In this document: positions 35,631 through 46,389 of the stretch, one piece after another
Layout of the letters: each line of letters begins with the position of its first letter
How positions within the stretch are numbered: the first letter of the stretch is position 1
Notes under the pieces: model-generated
Seen by the model: the letters and a program-made list of their open reading frames with translations, nothing else
Databases searched by the model: none
What the model was told of the DNA's origin: nothing
Position numbers and translations under genes: made by a program
Assembly: GCA_963932465.1 (NCBI GenBank)
Contig: OZ010796.1
Location: 73,101,974-73,165,973 of the forward strand
Origin: Maratus speciosus
Taxonomy: Eukaryota; Arthropoda; Arachnida; Araneae; Salticidae
Direction: 5' to 3'
Length of the DNA stretch: 64,000 bases

Positions 35631-35797
35631 AAAAGGCCCAGATTACGAACGGGGCAATCTTCCACCAGTAAATTATAAAAGAAACTTTTGTCTCATATAA
35701 ACGCCCTATTCATGAAAAATGACTGTCATGAATAACACAAAAATTTCTATTATTTTTTACTGGTGGAAGTTTGCCCCGTTGGTAATCTGGCCCTTTT
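35631..35797. mobile_element. Small palindromic MITE, 167 bp
   Basis: AAAAGGCCCAGATTACGAAC at the left is mirrored by GGTAATCTGGCCCTTTT at the right. ACGGGGC and TTCCACCAGTAAA pair next. Strong hairpin potential, no coding capacity. Confidence 0.75.
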
Positions 35798-36104
35798 GTA
35801 GTCACAAGTTTCATACTGGATGACATGATATTAGACATTACAATTATATGCCGATAATTATAATTCCTATAATTATATTTCTTAATTTAGATAATGAAGA
35901 TTTTGAAAGTATTCGTGATGATGAAATTCTGATTGTATGTAAGGTAAAAAAAAAAAAATAATTCTATTGTAAGGGGATTTACCTCACTTTCAAAATCAAC
36001 GCATTTGAAATACCATTGACCCAATGAATGACTAGTAAAATATTTATACTGATATTAAAAGATATTTATTGTGAATGGGTTAAAAACATAAATTTTATGT
36101 TATT
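35798..36104. other. Unclassified stretch
   Basis: AT-rich. GTGAATGGGTTAA at 36070-36082 looks like a lone right end of a TTAA MITE with no partner found. Confidence 0.3.
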
Positions 36105-36640
36105 ACCCGACTGCCAAGAAGGGTTATGTGTTTCACGCGTATCTGGGTATGTGGATTTCTTTATACCCTCGAAATATCCCAACGGCTGGATGGATTTTAA
36201 CGAATGAGGTCTCTATCGATTCGTCTTAACCATCCGATGTTTATAGGCTATGTTTTGTTTTTTATAAATTCAAAATAGCGTTCGTAAAATACAAAATGGA
36301 GGTAAAGACGAAAAAAAAATTTACGCATCATATTGAGTGGCATATCATTTTATAGGTCTTTCAAAATGAAGACGATGTTTCATTGACTATTTTACGGTCA
36401 GAAGCTCCGTTTAAATATTACACAACAAGGAAGTTATGTAGGTAGGATCTATAGCTTTACCGCAACTCTAACCTTCATAGACATCTATAGGCCTCACCAA
36501 AACAGTGTTTATAGATAGATACTAACAATTAAACACAAAGTCATCAATACAAGAAAATAAAAAAAATAGGTAAGTAATATAAAAAATAGTTTCACATTGA
36601 TGAGAAATAATTAATTGGTTCGCTTTTTACGCAGTCGGGT
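36105..36640 (-). mobile_element. ACCCGACTGC MITE, complete copy, reverse
   Basis: Ends are perfect 10 bp inverted repeats, ACCCGACTGC and GCAGTCGGGT, 536 bp apart. The interior is highly similar to 43191-43722 in reverse orientation (GTTTCACGCGTATCTGGGTA, CGGCTGGATGGATTTTAA). Non-coding. Superfamily not assigned. Confidence 0.75.
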
Positions 36641-37340
36641 TTTTTGATTTTTTTAATTTAATTTTTACTTGTTTTCTAATAAGATTATTTTTAACGATTT
36701 TTTTCTCAAAATGGACTTACATCACTTTCAAAATCTACCGCTCCTATTTAAAACGTTAAACATATAAAGTAGTTCTTGGACTTCATACATCAGCAGCAAA
36801 TGTTTTCTTGTAAACAAAATGATTAGTTGTATGAAGGTTTTAGAATGTAATCTGCATGTTTTTGAAAACCGATCTGATTTTTCATCTTCTATACCCTCAC
36901 TTATTAATAAGGATTTTTCAAATTAATCTCACGCTTTATGTATTTTTTTTTATAGATTTTTTAATTTGTCCTTTTCTTTATTGTATGTAACTACATCTTT
37001 AAAAAAAAATACATCATTCATTATAAATTCTGAACATCTTCATTTTAACATTTTAAGAGTTGTAGGTTTGAGGTCGGTAGAGTTTGAGGTCTAGATTGTA
37101 ATAGTTTCAGCTCTATACATTGATAGGCTTCTTCGAAAAATAAAGCGTCAGTAAAATAGAAGACGTGTCCAGGTTCAGGTTCAGCCAGGTGGAGGGCCTA
37201 CCAATTGGCTATAGCACTACTAGCCCCACCCAAGAAGACATGTCCAGAAGGGAAAATAGAAAAAAGTTTGTACAAAACAACAGAAATCAATGTAAACATT
37301 AAGAGCCTATACTAATCACACCAAGACATTAGCAAACTAA
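36641..37340. other. Unclassified stretch
   Basis: AT-rich. A small direct echo of GTGTCCAG/ATGTCCAG occurs around 37165 and 37241. No gene or element recognised. Confidence 0.35.
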
Positions 37341-37342
37341 TG

Positions 37343-37399
37343 TTAAACCGACGAAAGCGTTCTTTACATATTTCTCGTTTGCATTTCAATATTTTTAAA

Positions 37400-37441
<42 letters not shown>

Positions 37442-37720
37442 GTAAGATATCTGGGGTTGACGTCTACATTTGTGGGTTTTTTTTTTTCTTTTTTCGATTT
37501 TCGATGCAGTTTATCTGGGAGATTTTAATTTCAGAATAAAAATTGTGTTGTGGGTTTCAAAATTGAAAGTGCCGTCAGAATGAAACTGCACTCAAAATCG
37601 AAAAAGTAAGAAGCTTATCGACCTCGACTATCCTATGAAAAAAAAATAATAATAATAATTTATTAACAATATGGAAATGCAAACGAGAAATTTGCAAAAA
37701 ACGCTTCCATTGGTTTAGCA
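37343..37720. mobile_element. Diverged relative of the 642-1106 foldback MITE
   Basis: TTTCTCGTTTGCATTTC at about 37370 and GGAAATGCAAACGAGAAA at about 37672 mirror each other and match words in the 642-1106 element, as do CAAAATCGAAAAAGTA and CATTGGTTTAGCATTA. A ~41 base poly-T tract lies in the left arm. The flanking TTAA is not clean. Confidence 0.55.
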
Positions 37721-38074
37721 TTACCTTGCGACGTGTGACTTAAGTAACTGAGTGTGTAACTTCTCAAGACAGTTCTAAAAAAAAAAAAAAAAAAACATTT
37801 TCGCCTGCTAAACAACACGAAACTTTCTGACACATTTTTAAGGGCTCATTTTTAAACGCAAAAACATGGCACTTGCAAGCCTGACTATTGAAACAATTTG
37901 GAATCGAATGGTGCTTTTCGTTTTTTGATAAATAACTTATTTATCGAGCTATAAGCGATTGTTGCCACGTGACGACCGGTTTTTCTCTTTTCTCGGAATG
38001 TCGCGTCCGGGAATTTCGTTCAAAACGCCATCATTGGTAGCACTTCCTAAAAGATCATTTAACAAAAATGGAAA

Positions 38075-38450
38075 TGCCATTCTCACTGTAAATTAAAATG
38101 TCTGAAATTCAGACACTTAAGTGTCTGAAACGAAGTGTTCAATTTTCAGACATTTTAAACTTTTGTTGCATACTGTCCACCAGAATGGACAAAAATGCTA
38201 TTTGTTTTCTTATCCAAACTATTTCATTTACAGTTTTAATTCAAAGCTTATGCTACTCTATGACATCTATGCTTTCAGTAGAAAAATTGAGATAGCGCCA
38301 CAAGTCAGGTAACTTAGTAAATACAAAATAACAACTTTAATGTTGGGGATTAGTAAGTTTTAATTTATGCAACAAAGGGTTAAAATGTCTTAATTTTTTC
38401 AGACACTTTTTGTGTCTGAATTTCAGACACTTCAAACGCCTGAATCGCAT
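38075..38450. repeat. Second palindrome array, GTGTCTGAA...TTCAGACAC units
   Basis: Near 38099-38133 TGTCTGAAATTCAGACAC runs straight into CTTAAGTGTCTGAA, and ATTTTCAGACATT follows. On the right, TTCAGACACTTTTTGTGTCTGAA and TTTCAGACACTTC continue the pattern (38399-38432). Arms are TGTCTGAA / TTCAGACA with variable centres. The middle is a TTAA MITE (38155-38383) inserted in one palindrome. The units differ in sequence from those at 34.4-35.4 kb, but the build is alike. Confidence 0.7.
38155..38383. mobile_element. TTAA MITE within the palindrome array, 229 bp
   Basis: TTAA at both edges; ends ACTTTTGTTGCATA and TATGCAACAAAGGG are imperfect inverted repeats. Removing it rejoins CAGACATTTTAA and AATGTCT into a continuous palindrome like its neighbours. 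The overlapping 62-65 codon frames are chance. Confidence 0.65.
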
Positions 38451-38607
38451 TACACACGTTCTCAATAAAAACACCTGCCAATTCTATGTGTTTCCGAATA
38501 AAAATGAATTTAGAAATATTCTTCCTTTGGATTTACCGTTTCTTGCCGATCGCAAAATCTCAAGTTAAACTACTGGAAAATTGAAATAGGGGATGACTTA
38601 ATACCTA

Positions 38608-39862
38608 GGGGAGGTAGGGGTAATTAGGATCACTTTTTGACAATTTGAAGTTTGACAATTAATTGCCAGAGAATGAAGTGGACTGCATACTAATGTTATG
38701 CATATTTTTACTCAGTAGGTAGTTGTATCTTGAAATGTGTAAAGGATTATTTTTCACTGTACCATGTTATCTGGTACAAGTGTCTTTTTCAAAAACTACC
38801 TCTTTGATCCCAATTACCCCATGAAATGGGGCAATTGGGATCCGTGGTGTTTTTTCTCATGCCTTGCAAGATACACAATCATAGGTAAAATAGGTAAATG
38901 GGATTAAAAGATCTCGGTGCGGGCTTTACAGCAAGATAATTTTGGTTTTACAACTACAACTATTCTCAGAGATACAGTATTGGAAAGATAAGTACGCTGG
39001 GAAAAACGTTTTTTAAGGGATTTTCAATATTCATATGTGTTACACTCTGCTTACAAAACAAAATCAAATGCAAAACTTTCTATTGGACATTCATAGACTT
39101 GTTGTAATACTAAAGAACTAATTTTTAAAGTTAATTTTTTTTTTCAAAATAACATAAAATGCAACCAAGGGGGGGGGGGGGGGGACAGCCAAAGCTCTAT
39201 GGTGTGAAGGAGGAAAATTTAATTTGCATTGAAAGTGTTGAGTTCTAATCAGGTCCTAAATGCAGTCAAGTCTAAAATTTGGAATAAATGCAAAATAAAA
39301 TTGCAAAAAAATGTTTTTTTAACATAAAATGTGCAGTAAAGTAAACCAAACTAGGGGTATTTCACAGGATCTGAAAACTGAAAAATTAAAAAATGCATTC
39401 CAAACCACAATTTGATTTAAATAGAAAATAAAATATGCGATCCCATTTACCCTTAACCCCAAAACTCTATGATCCTGTTCACCCTAAAAATTCTATTTCT
39501 GGGGTAATTAGGATCATGCAGATTATTAGCATTATACTTCGTCTGTTGCAAAATGTAAACCTTTCCTTTTAAAAACAACCTTTTTCTAAATTTAAATCCA
39601 TAGCTATATTTCAATATTCCTACAATTTTTCACACAGGACCTTTTTTAATAAAACATTCTCACTTTGGCGGACAAAGTTTTTCTGTATGTTCTGGGAAAA
39701 CAGTGATTACTTCTACAGGAACATACATTTTCACTCCAAAAAATTTGCACATGTAGAATATTAGTCAGACTTCATAATTAGCATGGTCAATTTTTTTTTT
39801 TTTTTTTTATCTGATACAGATTGTCCCTAAAGTACCCCTGATCCCAATTACCCTACCTCCCC
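38608..39862. mobile_element. Inverted-repeat element with GGGGAGGTAGGGGTAATT ends
   Basis: GGGGAGGTAGGGGTAATT (38608) and AATTACCCTACCTCCCC (ends 39862) are inverted and flanked by TA (38606-38607 and 39863-39864). Internal GATCCCAATTACCCC and GGGGCAATTGGGATCC words (38814-38842) repeat the terminal motif as an inner palindrome, and TGGGGTAATTAGGATCA recurs near 39500. A poly-G run is at 39170-39184. No transposase frame is seen. Confidence 0.7.
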
Positions 39863-39938
39863 TAATATAATTATCCTAAAAGCCGGAAATTGTACGTCAA
39901 ACGTGGTAAATGAGGTGCGTTCGTATACTATAACTAGT

Positions 39939-41100
39939 CAGGGTTGGGGTTTTGGACAGGACATGTGGGTTTTACTGTCCAAAACTGTACTAAAGTGTCC
40001 AAAACTGTACTAAAGCGTCCAAAACTGTACTAAAGTGTCCAAAACCTTTAAAAAAAGGAACATTCACATGTAACCACTGCACACTTATTAAACATATGAA
40101 TAAATATAAATCTCTCACAATATATTTTACTAAGATTCCATTTAATTCTTTGGTAAATGAGAAAAAGTTCAAATTTTTCTAATATCTGTGTAACATAAAA
40201 AGTTCTGTTTCTGTTAAAATTGAGTTATAATAATAAGAAATTCTTTATAATACCACACATGTAGTATAGGGAGGGAAGATTTGCTTTTGTTTCAATTTTT
40301 GTGCGAGAAAATGTTACTAAGAAATTTCTTTTAAATAATGTTTCATTGTAAATTATCTTTTTAGATTATAGGATAATGAAAGAAAACACAAACATTTAAT
40401 TTAAAATCTAGAAATTATTTTTTTTAAATATGTATTTTTATTATGAATTTAATATAATTCTAGTGAACATTCTATTTCTTAAGAGTTAAATAGTGTTGTT
40501 ATAATAATAGTCATATAATATAGTGTTATAATAATAGTCAAAATCTAAATATCTCATAATCAAACAAAATCAATTATTTTTATTTATACTATTTCTTAAT
40601 ATACACATATACATAGTTGCCAGCAGTAAGTTGGTTTAATCAGTATGCTGAACCTGAACTCCATTTATCAATTATTTTCAGTAACAATTCTCGGGACTTT
40701 CAGTAACAGAATCAGAATGTATTCTTCATAAAAATCGTTAGTATTTCTATTAACTACTATTATTTAAATGAATAACATTAAAATTATGATACATAATTAA
40801 ATTTAATATCTTTTTAATGTAATTACTTTGTTACGTAGGGCAATTAAGTTGTTACTACTAAATTGTTAGGTAGTATAACGTAGGGTAATTAGGTTGTTAA
40901 TACTATTGGTATTTTTGTATTGCAATCTTTTTGCCAATTTTTTTAACTTTTAGCATTGTTCTGATAAATACAATTTTACTACAAAATATAGTTTTGGACA
41001 GTTTAAGACAGTTTTAGACAGAAGGGTTTTGGACAGTACGGTTTAAACCATGGATTTTACAGTGGTTTTTACCATTGTGTCCAAAACCTTGCCAACCCTG
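39939..41100. mobile_element. hAT element with exact 8 bp target duplication
   Basis: Ends CAGGGTTGG and CCAACCCTG. TAACTAGT is duplicated exactly at 39931-39938 and 41101-41108. Near the left end a 20 bp unit, GTCCAAAACTGTACTAAAGT, is repeated ~3.5 times (39976-40046). Near the right end GACAGTTTTAGACAG and TTTTGGACAGTACGG occur. These are likely subterminal binding sites. The AT-rich interior has no transposase. F2 copy A provides the empty site. Confidence 0.9.
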
Positions 41101-41229
41101 TAACTAGTTTTATAGATATTCAGATCTTGGTGCAATACCTGTTGCGCTCTTATGCAAAACTGTATCGACACAAAATTGATTACGATTCTATACATTAAAT
41201 TTAGTCATTACGGAAATAACTGGACTCCC

Positions 41230-41460
41230 TCTACAATAGGACGTCATCATCATGACCTATCATGAGATATCATTGAATTAATGACGTATAATAGGATTTA
41301 ATAGAATAATCACCATGCCAACCTAGAATCATTATCTATCATGGGATGTCATTGAATTAATTAGGTATGATAGGATTTAATAGAATAACCACCATGTCAA
41401 CATAGAATCATGACCTATCATGGGATATCATTGAATGAATTGCGTGAGATAGGATTTAAT
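41230..41460 (+). repeat. Minisatellite inside F2, ~3 units of ~97 bp
   Basis: ATCATGACCTATCATG, GATATCATTGAATTAATGA and ATAGGATTTAATAGAA recur in order three times with small changes. F2 copy A at 13350-13425 holds one unit, and 56930-57065 holds about two in reverse, so unit number varies between copies. Confidence 0.8.
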
Positions 41461-41670
41461 AGAACGAAGAAAACTTTTATTAATATCTTTTAAAGTTTTG
41501 ATTCGATTTTCATAAAATTTGAAAGGACTCGACAAAATTCTGCAACGATTCTATAGATTAAATTTCAAACCATTCGGTTGGGTTGTTTTTCCGCTGTTCT
41601 ATGCGGACAGACGGACGGACCAGACGACGGTTATAGGTGCTACGCATTTATATAATTACGAACATACCTA

Positions 41671-42093
41671 AGAACGGTTTTTACCATCAGAAAATAGGCA
41701 CCCGATACTAGGGATGTAACGAATATTCGGCCACTATTCGGTATTCAGCCTATTCGGCCCTTTTGCCAAATATCCGGCCGAATAGTGGGACATTTGACCG
41801 ATTACCTGTAGCCGAATAGTGACATATTTGGCCGAATATTTTAAGATATTTGATTAGATATGTTCCAGAAAATCAAAACAGAATATGATTTTAAATATTT
41901 TCGACAAACAATATTAAAAAATTATACCTATATACATTAATTATTATAAGAAAAAGATCTCATTCTGAAATATGGGGTGGAGGAAGTATTATGAGGGGCT
42001 TGTTGATTTTGAGAGAAAGAAAAGAGAAAAGTATATCTTGGTAGCAGAAAAGAATATATAATATTTTAATGGAATGAATAATTATATTTTAAG

Positions 42094-42129
<36 letters not shown>

Positions 42130-42834
42130 ACACACAGAGTGTAAATTTACTAAGTTTAAGTGCATAAAAAAGGATGTAAAAAGACAGAGGACACATGCAA
42201 GTTCTTATTTGTAGAAGGTGAAAGGATTTTACTAAAATAAAAAAAGTTTCATTTTTACAGAGGTAATGAGTTCTATTTTAGATAGTATATATATATGAAT
42301 TACTAGAATTATCTATGGATTAAATAAAAAATTATGAATTAAATTATTATTTACATTTTTAAAAGTCATATGTTATCTTTAAAGTATTTTTTAAGACATT
42401 TAAAGTATAACAAAAAATACATTCGGCTGTTATGATTTTTGAAAACTCAAACAAAAAATTAATTTCAATTAGTCCTTAATTTAATTTTTTATTTTAAAAT
42501 TGAAAAAAAAATTAAACAATTAAAATAAAAGTCATTTATATTAAAGTCAGTATTCGGCCGCCGAATATTCGGTTTCGGCCTAAAACTTGGTCAAATATTC
42601 GGTATTCGGCTATTCGGCCAAATCACTATTCGTTACATCACTACCCGATACCGATGTACTGCATTTTTTTTTTTAATGTCTCCTTCATTTTTGCGTATTT
42701 TTAAGACGATAAATTTTCAAAATTTTACTCAGGTGAAAATTTCAAAGTTTATTGGATGTTTTTTAATACTTTAAATGTAGAAAAAGTTTTAAAGACGTCC
42801 ACATTAAACGTGTACTTTCTGATGGTTAAAAACC
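41671..42834. mobile_element. MITE interrupted by a hAT element
   Basis: Left end AACGGTTTTTACCATCAG and right end CTGATGGTTAAAAACCTT are inverted repeats. The hAT element at 41709-42643 separates the left 40 bp from the rest. A related uninterrupted copy is at 7934-8160. Confidence 0.65.
41709..42643. mobile_element. hAT-type MITE, copy 2 (TTCGGCCGAATA family)
   Basis: Begins TAGGGATGTAACGAATA and ends TATTCGTTACATCACTA. CCCGATAC is duplicated exactly on both sides (41701-41708, 42644-42651). Like 17226-18548 it has subterminal CCGAATATTCGG palindromes, and its terminal bases are related but distinct (GTAACG against GGGACG). The interior includes a poly-T of about 30 (42099-42128) and no coding region. 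Confidence 0.92.
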
Positions 42835-42853
42835 TTATTTACATCATTCTATT

Positions 42854-44013
42854 AGGGTCAATTCCATTGTAACTGACGTAACACTTGATCATCGAATTTT
42901 GTTTTCAAAACTGTGTAGAAAATTGACTAATAAAGTTAGAACAATTTTTTACAATTTAAAATATTTCTTACTAAGGGCTTAATACCCAAATACCTGCAGA
43001 TCATTTCAATCTCTCTTTGAGTCCCAAAAATTGCAATTCAAAATTTTGTATCTGATGTAACATAAAATAGACAAAAAAAAAAAAAAAAAAAAAAAAATCT
43101 TCGTTCATTGAAGTGTAAACATGTCATTATCAAAACTATCCCGTTAAAACAAGTAAAAATTAAATTTAAAAAATCAAAAAACTCGACTGCGTAAAAAGCG
43201 AACCAATTAATTATTGCTCATCGATGTGAAGCTATTTTTTATATTACTTACCTATTTTCTTATTTACTTGTATTGATGACTCTTAAATTGTGTTTAATTG
43301 TTAGTTCCTATCTATAAACACTGTTTTGATGAGGCCTAGAGATGTCTATGAAAGTTAGAGTTGCAGTAAAGCTAGAGATCCTACCTAAACAACTTCTAGG
43401 TTGTGTAATATTTAAACGGAGCTTCTGGCTGTAAAATAGTCAATGAAACATCGTATTCATTTTGAAGGACCTATCCAATGATAGGTCACTCAATAGAGTG
43501 CGTAAAATTTTTTTTTTCGTCTCTACCGCCATTTTGTATTTTACGGCCGCCATTTTAAATTTATAGAAACAAAACCGACCCTATAACCATTGGACGGTTA
43601 ATACGAATCGATAGAGACCTCATTCATTAAAATCCATCCAGCCGTTGGAATGTTTCGAGGGTATAAAGAAATTCACATACCCAGATACGCGTGAAACACA
43701 TAACCGTTCTTGGCAGTCACGTAAAAAGTGATATAATGTTCTCAACAACACTAAGTAATGACAAATTATAACAGTAACTTGTTTAACTAATTTCTGAACA
43801 ATAAAAAAGAAAAAAATGGCCTTTACACATGTAACTGACGCAACTTTTGTTGTGTAACTGACGTAACATGATGACTTTACAATGCCTTTTTATTAGGATT
43901 TTATGATAGAACATAAAAATATCAAGTTTTCCAATCATACCCTTAAATTAAACGAAACATATTATAAATGTTATTTCCCCTCCAAAATGAGAATTTTCTG
44001 TGGAATTGCCCTT
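42854..44013. mobile_element. MITE with GGGTCAATTCCA ends and internal insertion
   Basis: TTAGGGTCAATTCCATTG (42852) and GGAATTGCCCTTA (ends 44014) are inverted. ATTGTAACTGACGTAACA near the left end is echoed in direct orientation around 43850-43870 (GTGTAACTGACGTAACATG). The ACCCGACTGC MITE at 43191-43722 is nested within. Confidence 0.55.
43191..43722 (+). mobile_element. ACCCGACTGC MITE, plus-strand copy
   Basis: The ends ACTCGACTGC and GCAGTCACGT are decayed versions of the perfect termini at 36105-36640. The interior is similar throughout, including AACCATTGGACGGTTAAT and CAGATACGCGTGAAAC. No frame of note. Confidence 0.7.
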
Positions 44014-44014
44014 A

Positions 44015-44540
44015 GATAATGAGTCTTCAATTTTTCAATAGGTTAACATAGGATTGTGCAATCGGCGAAGGGAAAACCATCGTGAAATATTCCCTTAGTT
44101 TTGTCGTCCTATATGATATTGCAAACAACCGAACTCTTTCAAATAGATAGAATATGAATATCAGAATGTGGAAAAAACACCCCAATCATACACCTTAGAA
44201 TAATTAAATGGGAAATATTTTATGCCTTTTCATATAAAATGATGGCTATTGCATCATACAAAAAATTGACAAAGTACATAAATGGCATACATCAATGTCT
44301 TTCATTTCGTCTTTTATACACTCTGTCTGAATACATCTGTCTCGATGAGTTTCCTGAACCTGCTGAATCATCTTTTAAAAGAATTCGTACGATGAATGAT
44401 GTCAATATTGTGATCTCATTTCAGCCTTTTTGTGTAAAGAATAAAAAAAAAAAGAAACACAAGTTTATGTCGGGTTTGCGGATGTATCAATTTGCTTTTT
44501 TTATTAGAAATAATTACACAAACCTGCGACAGTGGTATAT
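44015..44540. other. Unclassified stretch with a chance open frame
   Basis: A 102-codon plus-strand frame (44239-44547) has no recognisable domain and a lysine run (KNKKKKKHK) from poly-A, and it runs into the following MITE. I do not call it a gene. Confidence 0.35.
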
Positions 44541-44541
44541 A

Positions 44542-44717
44542 CAGTAAACTCTGTCTAACGCGAAATCGATCGGGACAGAGAAAATTTTCCGTAGTAGACA
44601 ATATTCCGCCTTAGACAAATTTCACTCTATGTCTATGGATTCGCTGGGACTTGAAAATCTTTCCGAGCTAGGCAGATTTCCGTCTTACACACAGTCCGCC
44701 TTATAGAGAGTTTACTG
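44542..44717. mobile_element. pogo/Tigger-type MITE, 176 bp
   Basis: CAGTAAACTCTGTCTAACG and its counterpart TATAGAGAGTTTACTG are inverted and flanked by TA (44540-44541, 44718-44719). CAGT...CTCT ends with CCGCCTTA words and a TA target are characteristic of pogo/Tigger MITEs. Confidence 0.75.
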
Positions 44718-44720
44718 TAT

Positions 44721-45620
44721 TTTTTGCTTTTAATAATTGATTTTTATGCATTTTTTAGTGCTAAATCCGAAAATGACCTTTATTTTTAACCATCACATCA
44801 GGATTTTTCGCAAATCGTAAATTTCGAAGGCAAAAAGTCAAAAAATAGTGAAAATCTGATACTAAAAAATAGAGGAGATGATTGTATGTTTTAAATTTTG
44901 ATAATTGATTTTTATGCATTTTTCAGAGCAGAATCTGAAAATAATTTTCATTGTTAACCATCATGTCAGGATCTTTTGAAAATCATAAATTTCAAAGTCC
45001 AAAAATAGCGAAAATCTGTTACTGAAAAAAAATATATATATATATATATATTTTTTTTTAACTTTTGATAATTGATTTTATTGAAACTTTTAGCGCTGAA
45101 TCTGAAAATGACCTTCATTTTTAACCATCACCTCAGAATTTTTCGCAAATCGTAAATTTCAAAGTTAAAAAATAGCAAAAATCTGACATTATAAAACAGA
45201 TGTAAAACTTATTCAATTTAATTTTATTTAATTCAATAATTTATTAATTTTTTTGGCTTATACTAAGGATTCTTACAGCTAAACAGCTCAGAGGTCCGAT
45301 GAGGTGGAAAAAGAGGTTCAAATTTAAGTTTGAAATTTCTGGTTTACGAAAAATTTTTATGGTGGTTGAAAATGAAGGTCATTTTCGAATTCAGCGATCA
45401 AAATACATAAAAATCAATTATCAAAAGTTAAAAAAACACAACAATCACATCTATGTTATAGTATCAGATTTTTGCTATTTTTTTTTAACTTTTTAAAATT
45501 GAAATTTACAATTTGCAAAAAATCCTTACATTATGGTAAGAAATGAAGGCCCTTTTTGGATTCAGTACTACAAAATACATAAAAGTCAATTATCAAAAGC
45601 TGAAAAACATGATCCAACAC
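44721..45620. repeat. Head-to-head ~170 bp repeats
   Basis: Three direct units (about 44721-44890, 44891-45060, 45061-45205) share AATTGATTTTTATGCATTTT, GAAAATGACCTTTATTTTTAACCATC and TTTTTCGCAAATCGTAAATT in parts. Two units in the opposite direction follow (about 45310-45480 and 45481-45620), with TGAAAATGAAGGTCATTTTC and ATAAAAATCAATTATCAAAA. The centre is near 45240. Frames here are translations of the repeat. Confidence 0.75.
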
Positions 45621-46389
45621 AAATTTTGCAGGCTATTGTTATTCGAGACAAATTAGTTGGTTGTGAGTCACGATTTTCAAATAACACCCAAGTGCTCTGC
45701 CTCGGAAGGGGTAAAAAAAATTGCAAAATCACAGGTAAAACAGCTGAGATGAATGGACCTTTTTCTCGGAAACTACTGGAGCGATTTCGATATTTTTCTT
45801 TTTAACAGTTTTGGCAATAGCTAAATTATAAATCAATCGTTCATCTAGAAATAAAATAAAAGATACAATAGTTGCGCAATTTCACAAAGAAAAGCGAACA
45901 GACTACCTTTTAGTGCTGGAATAAGCTCGGAAATTTCATAAAATTCATAACTCTGTGAATTTGGGTCGTAGAAGAATAACGTGTCGACGATAGAAGACGT
46001 GTCGAGAGAATAACGTGTGAAGAAGAATGGGTCGTGGAAATTATTTTTCTCCAAATATAACTGATTAAACAAGACAGAGAACAGTAGAATCGTAATAAAT
46101 TTTGTATTCATGCATTTTTGCATATGAGTGCAACAGCTATTGCATTGCACCAAGACCTTAATATTCATAAAACGAGTTATAGTACGAATGCACCTCATTT
46201 GCCACGTTTGTCGTAACAATATCCAACTTCTTTTTATAACTGAATTTATAAAATTTCAATTGCTGTTATTTGAGAATAACTTGCACACTGGAGGCCCATA
46301 AACAAAAAAAAATGTTTTAAATCAGTCCTGGTTCAACTCTCTGGAGAATATTGTATTGACGTCAATCACCAATATTCTAACCGTTGCGA
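45621..46389. other. Mostly unclassified, with an F2 fragment
   Basis: 46095-46205 matches F2 (GTATTCATGCATTTTTGCAT, AAACGAGTTATAGTACGAA). The 124-codon minus frame at 45845-46219 overlaps this fragment and reads mostly AT-rich sequence, so I do not call it a gene. Confidence 0.45.

Larger units (their letters stand above)
37800..38560 (+). repeat. Copy of the 429 bp TTAA MITE split by a palindrome array
   Basis: 37800-38065 matches the first half of the family (GAGCTATAAGCGATTGTTGC, GTGACGACCGGTTTTTCTC). 38455-38560 matches the second half (ACACCTGCCAATTCTATG, CCGAATAAAAATGAATT). The ~380 bp between, absent from the other copies, is the palindrome array. This shows the array is an insertion. 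Confidence 0.6.
39884..41665 (+). repeat. F2 interspersed repeat, copy B, split by a hAT element
   Basis: It has the same landmarks as 13150-13650. The segment TACTATAACT...TTATAGATATTCAGATC is broken by the insertion at 39939-41100. It ends with CGGACAGACGGACGGACCAG near 41625. The internal unit holding GATATCATTGAATTAATGA is expanded to about three copies (41230-41460). Confidence 0.7.

Noticed and set aside
37400..37440. Poly-T and other homopolymer tracts as signals
   Set aside because: Tracts near 29972, 37400, 42099, 43074 and 55123 are simple-sequence runs common in AT-rich DNA; some sit within repeats, none marks a terminator.
44239..44547. 102-codon plus-strand frame as a gene
   Set aside because: No domain, contains a poly-lysine run from poly-A, and overlaps a Tigger-type MITE.
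45845..46219. 124-codon minus-strand frame as a gene
   Set aside because: Part of it is an F2 repeat fragment read in reverse; length is within chance for this composition.
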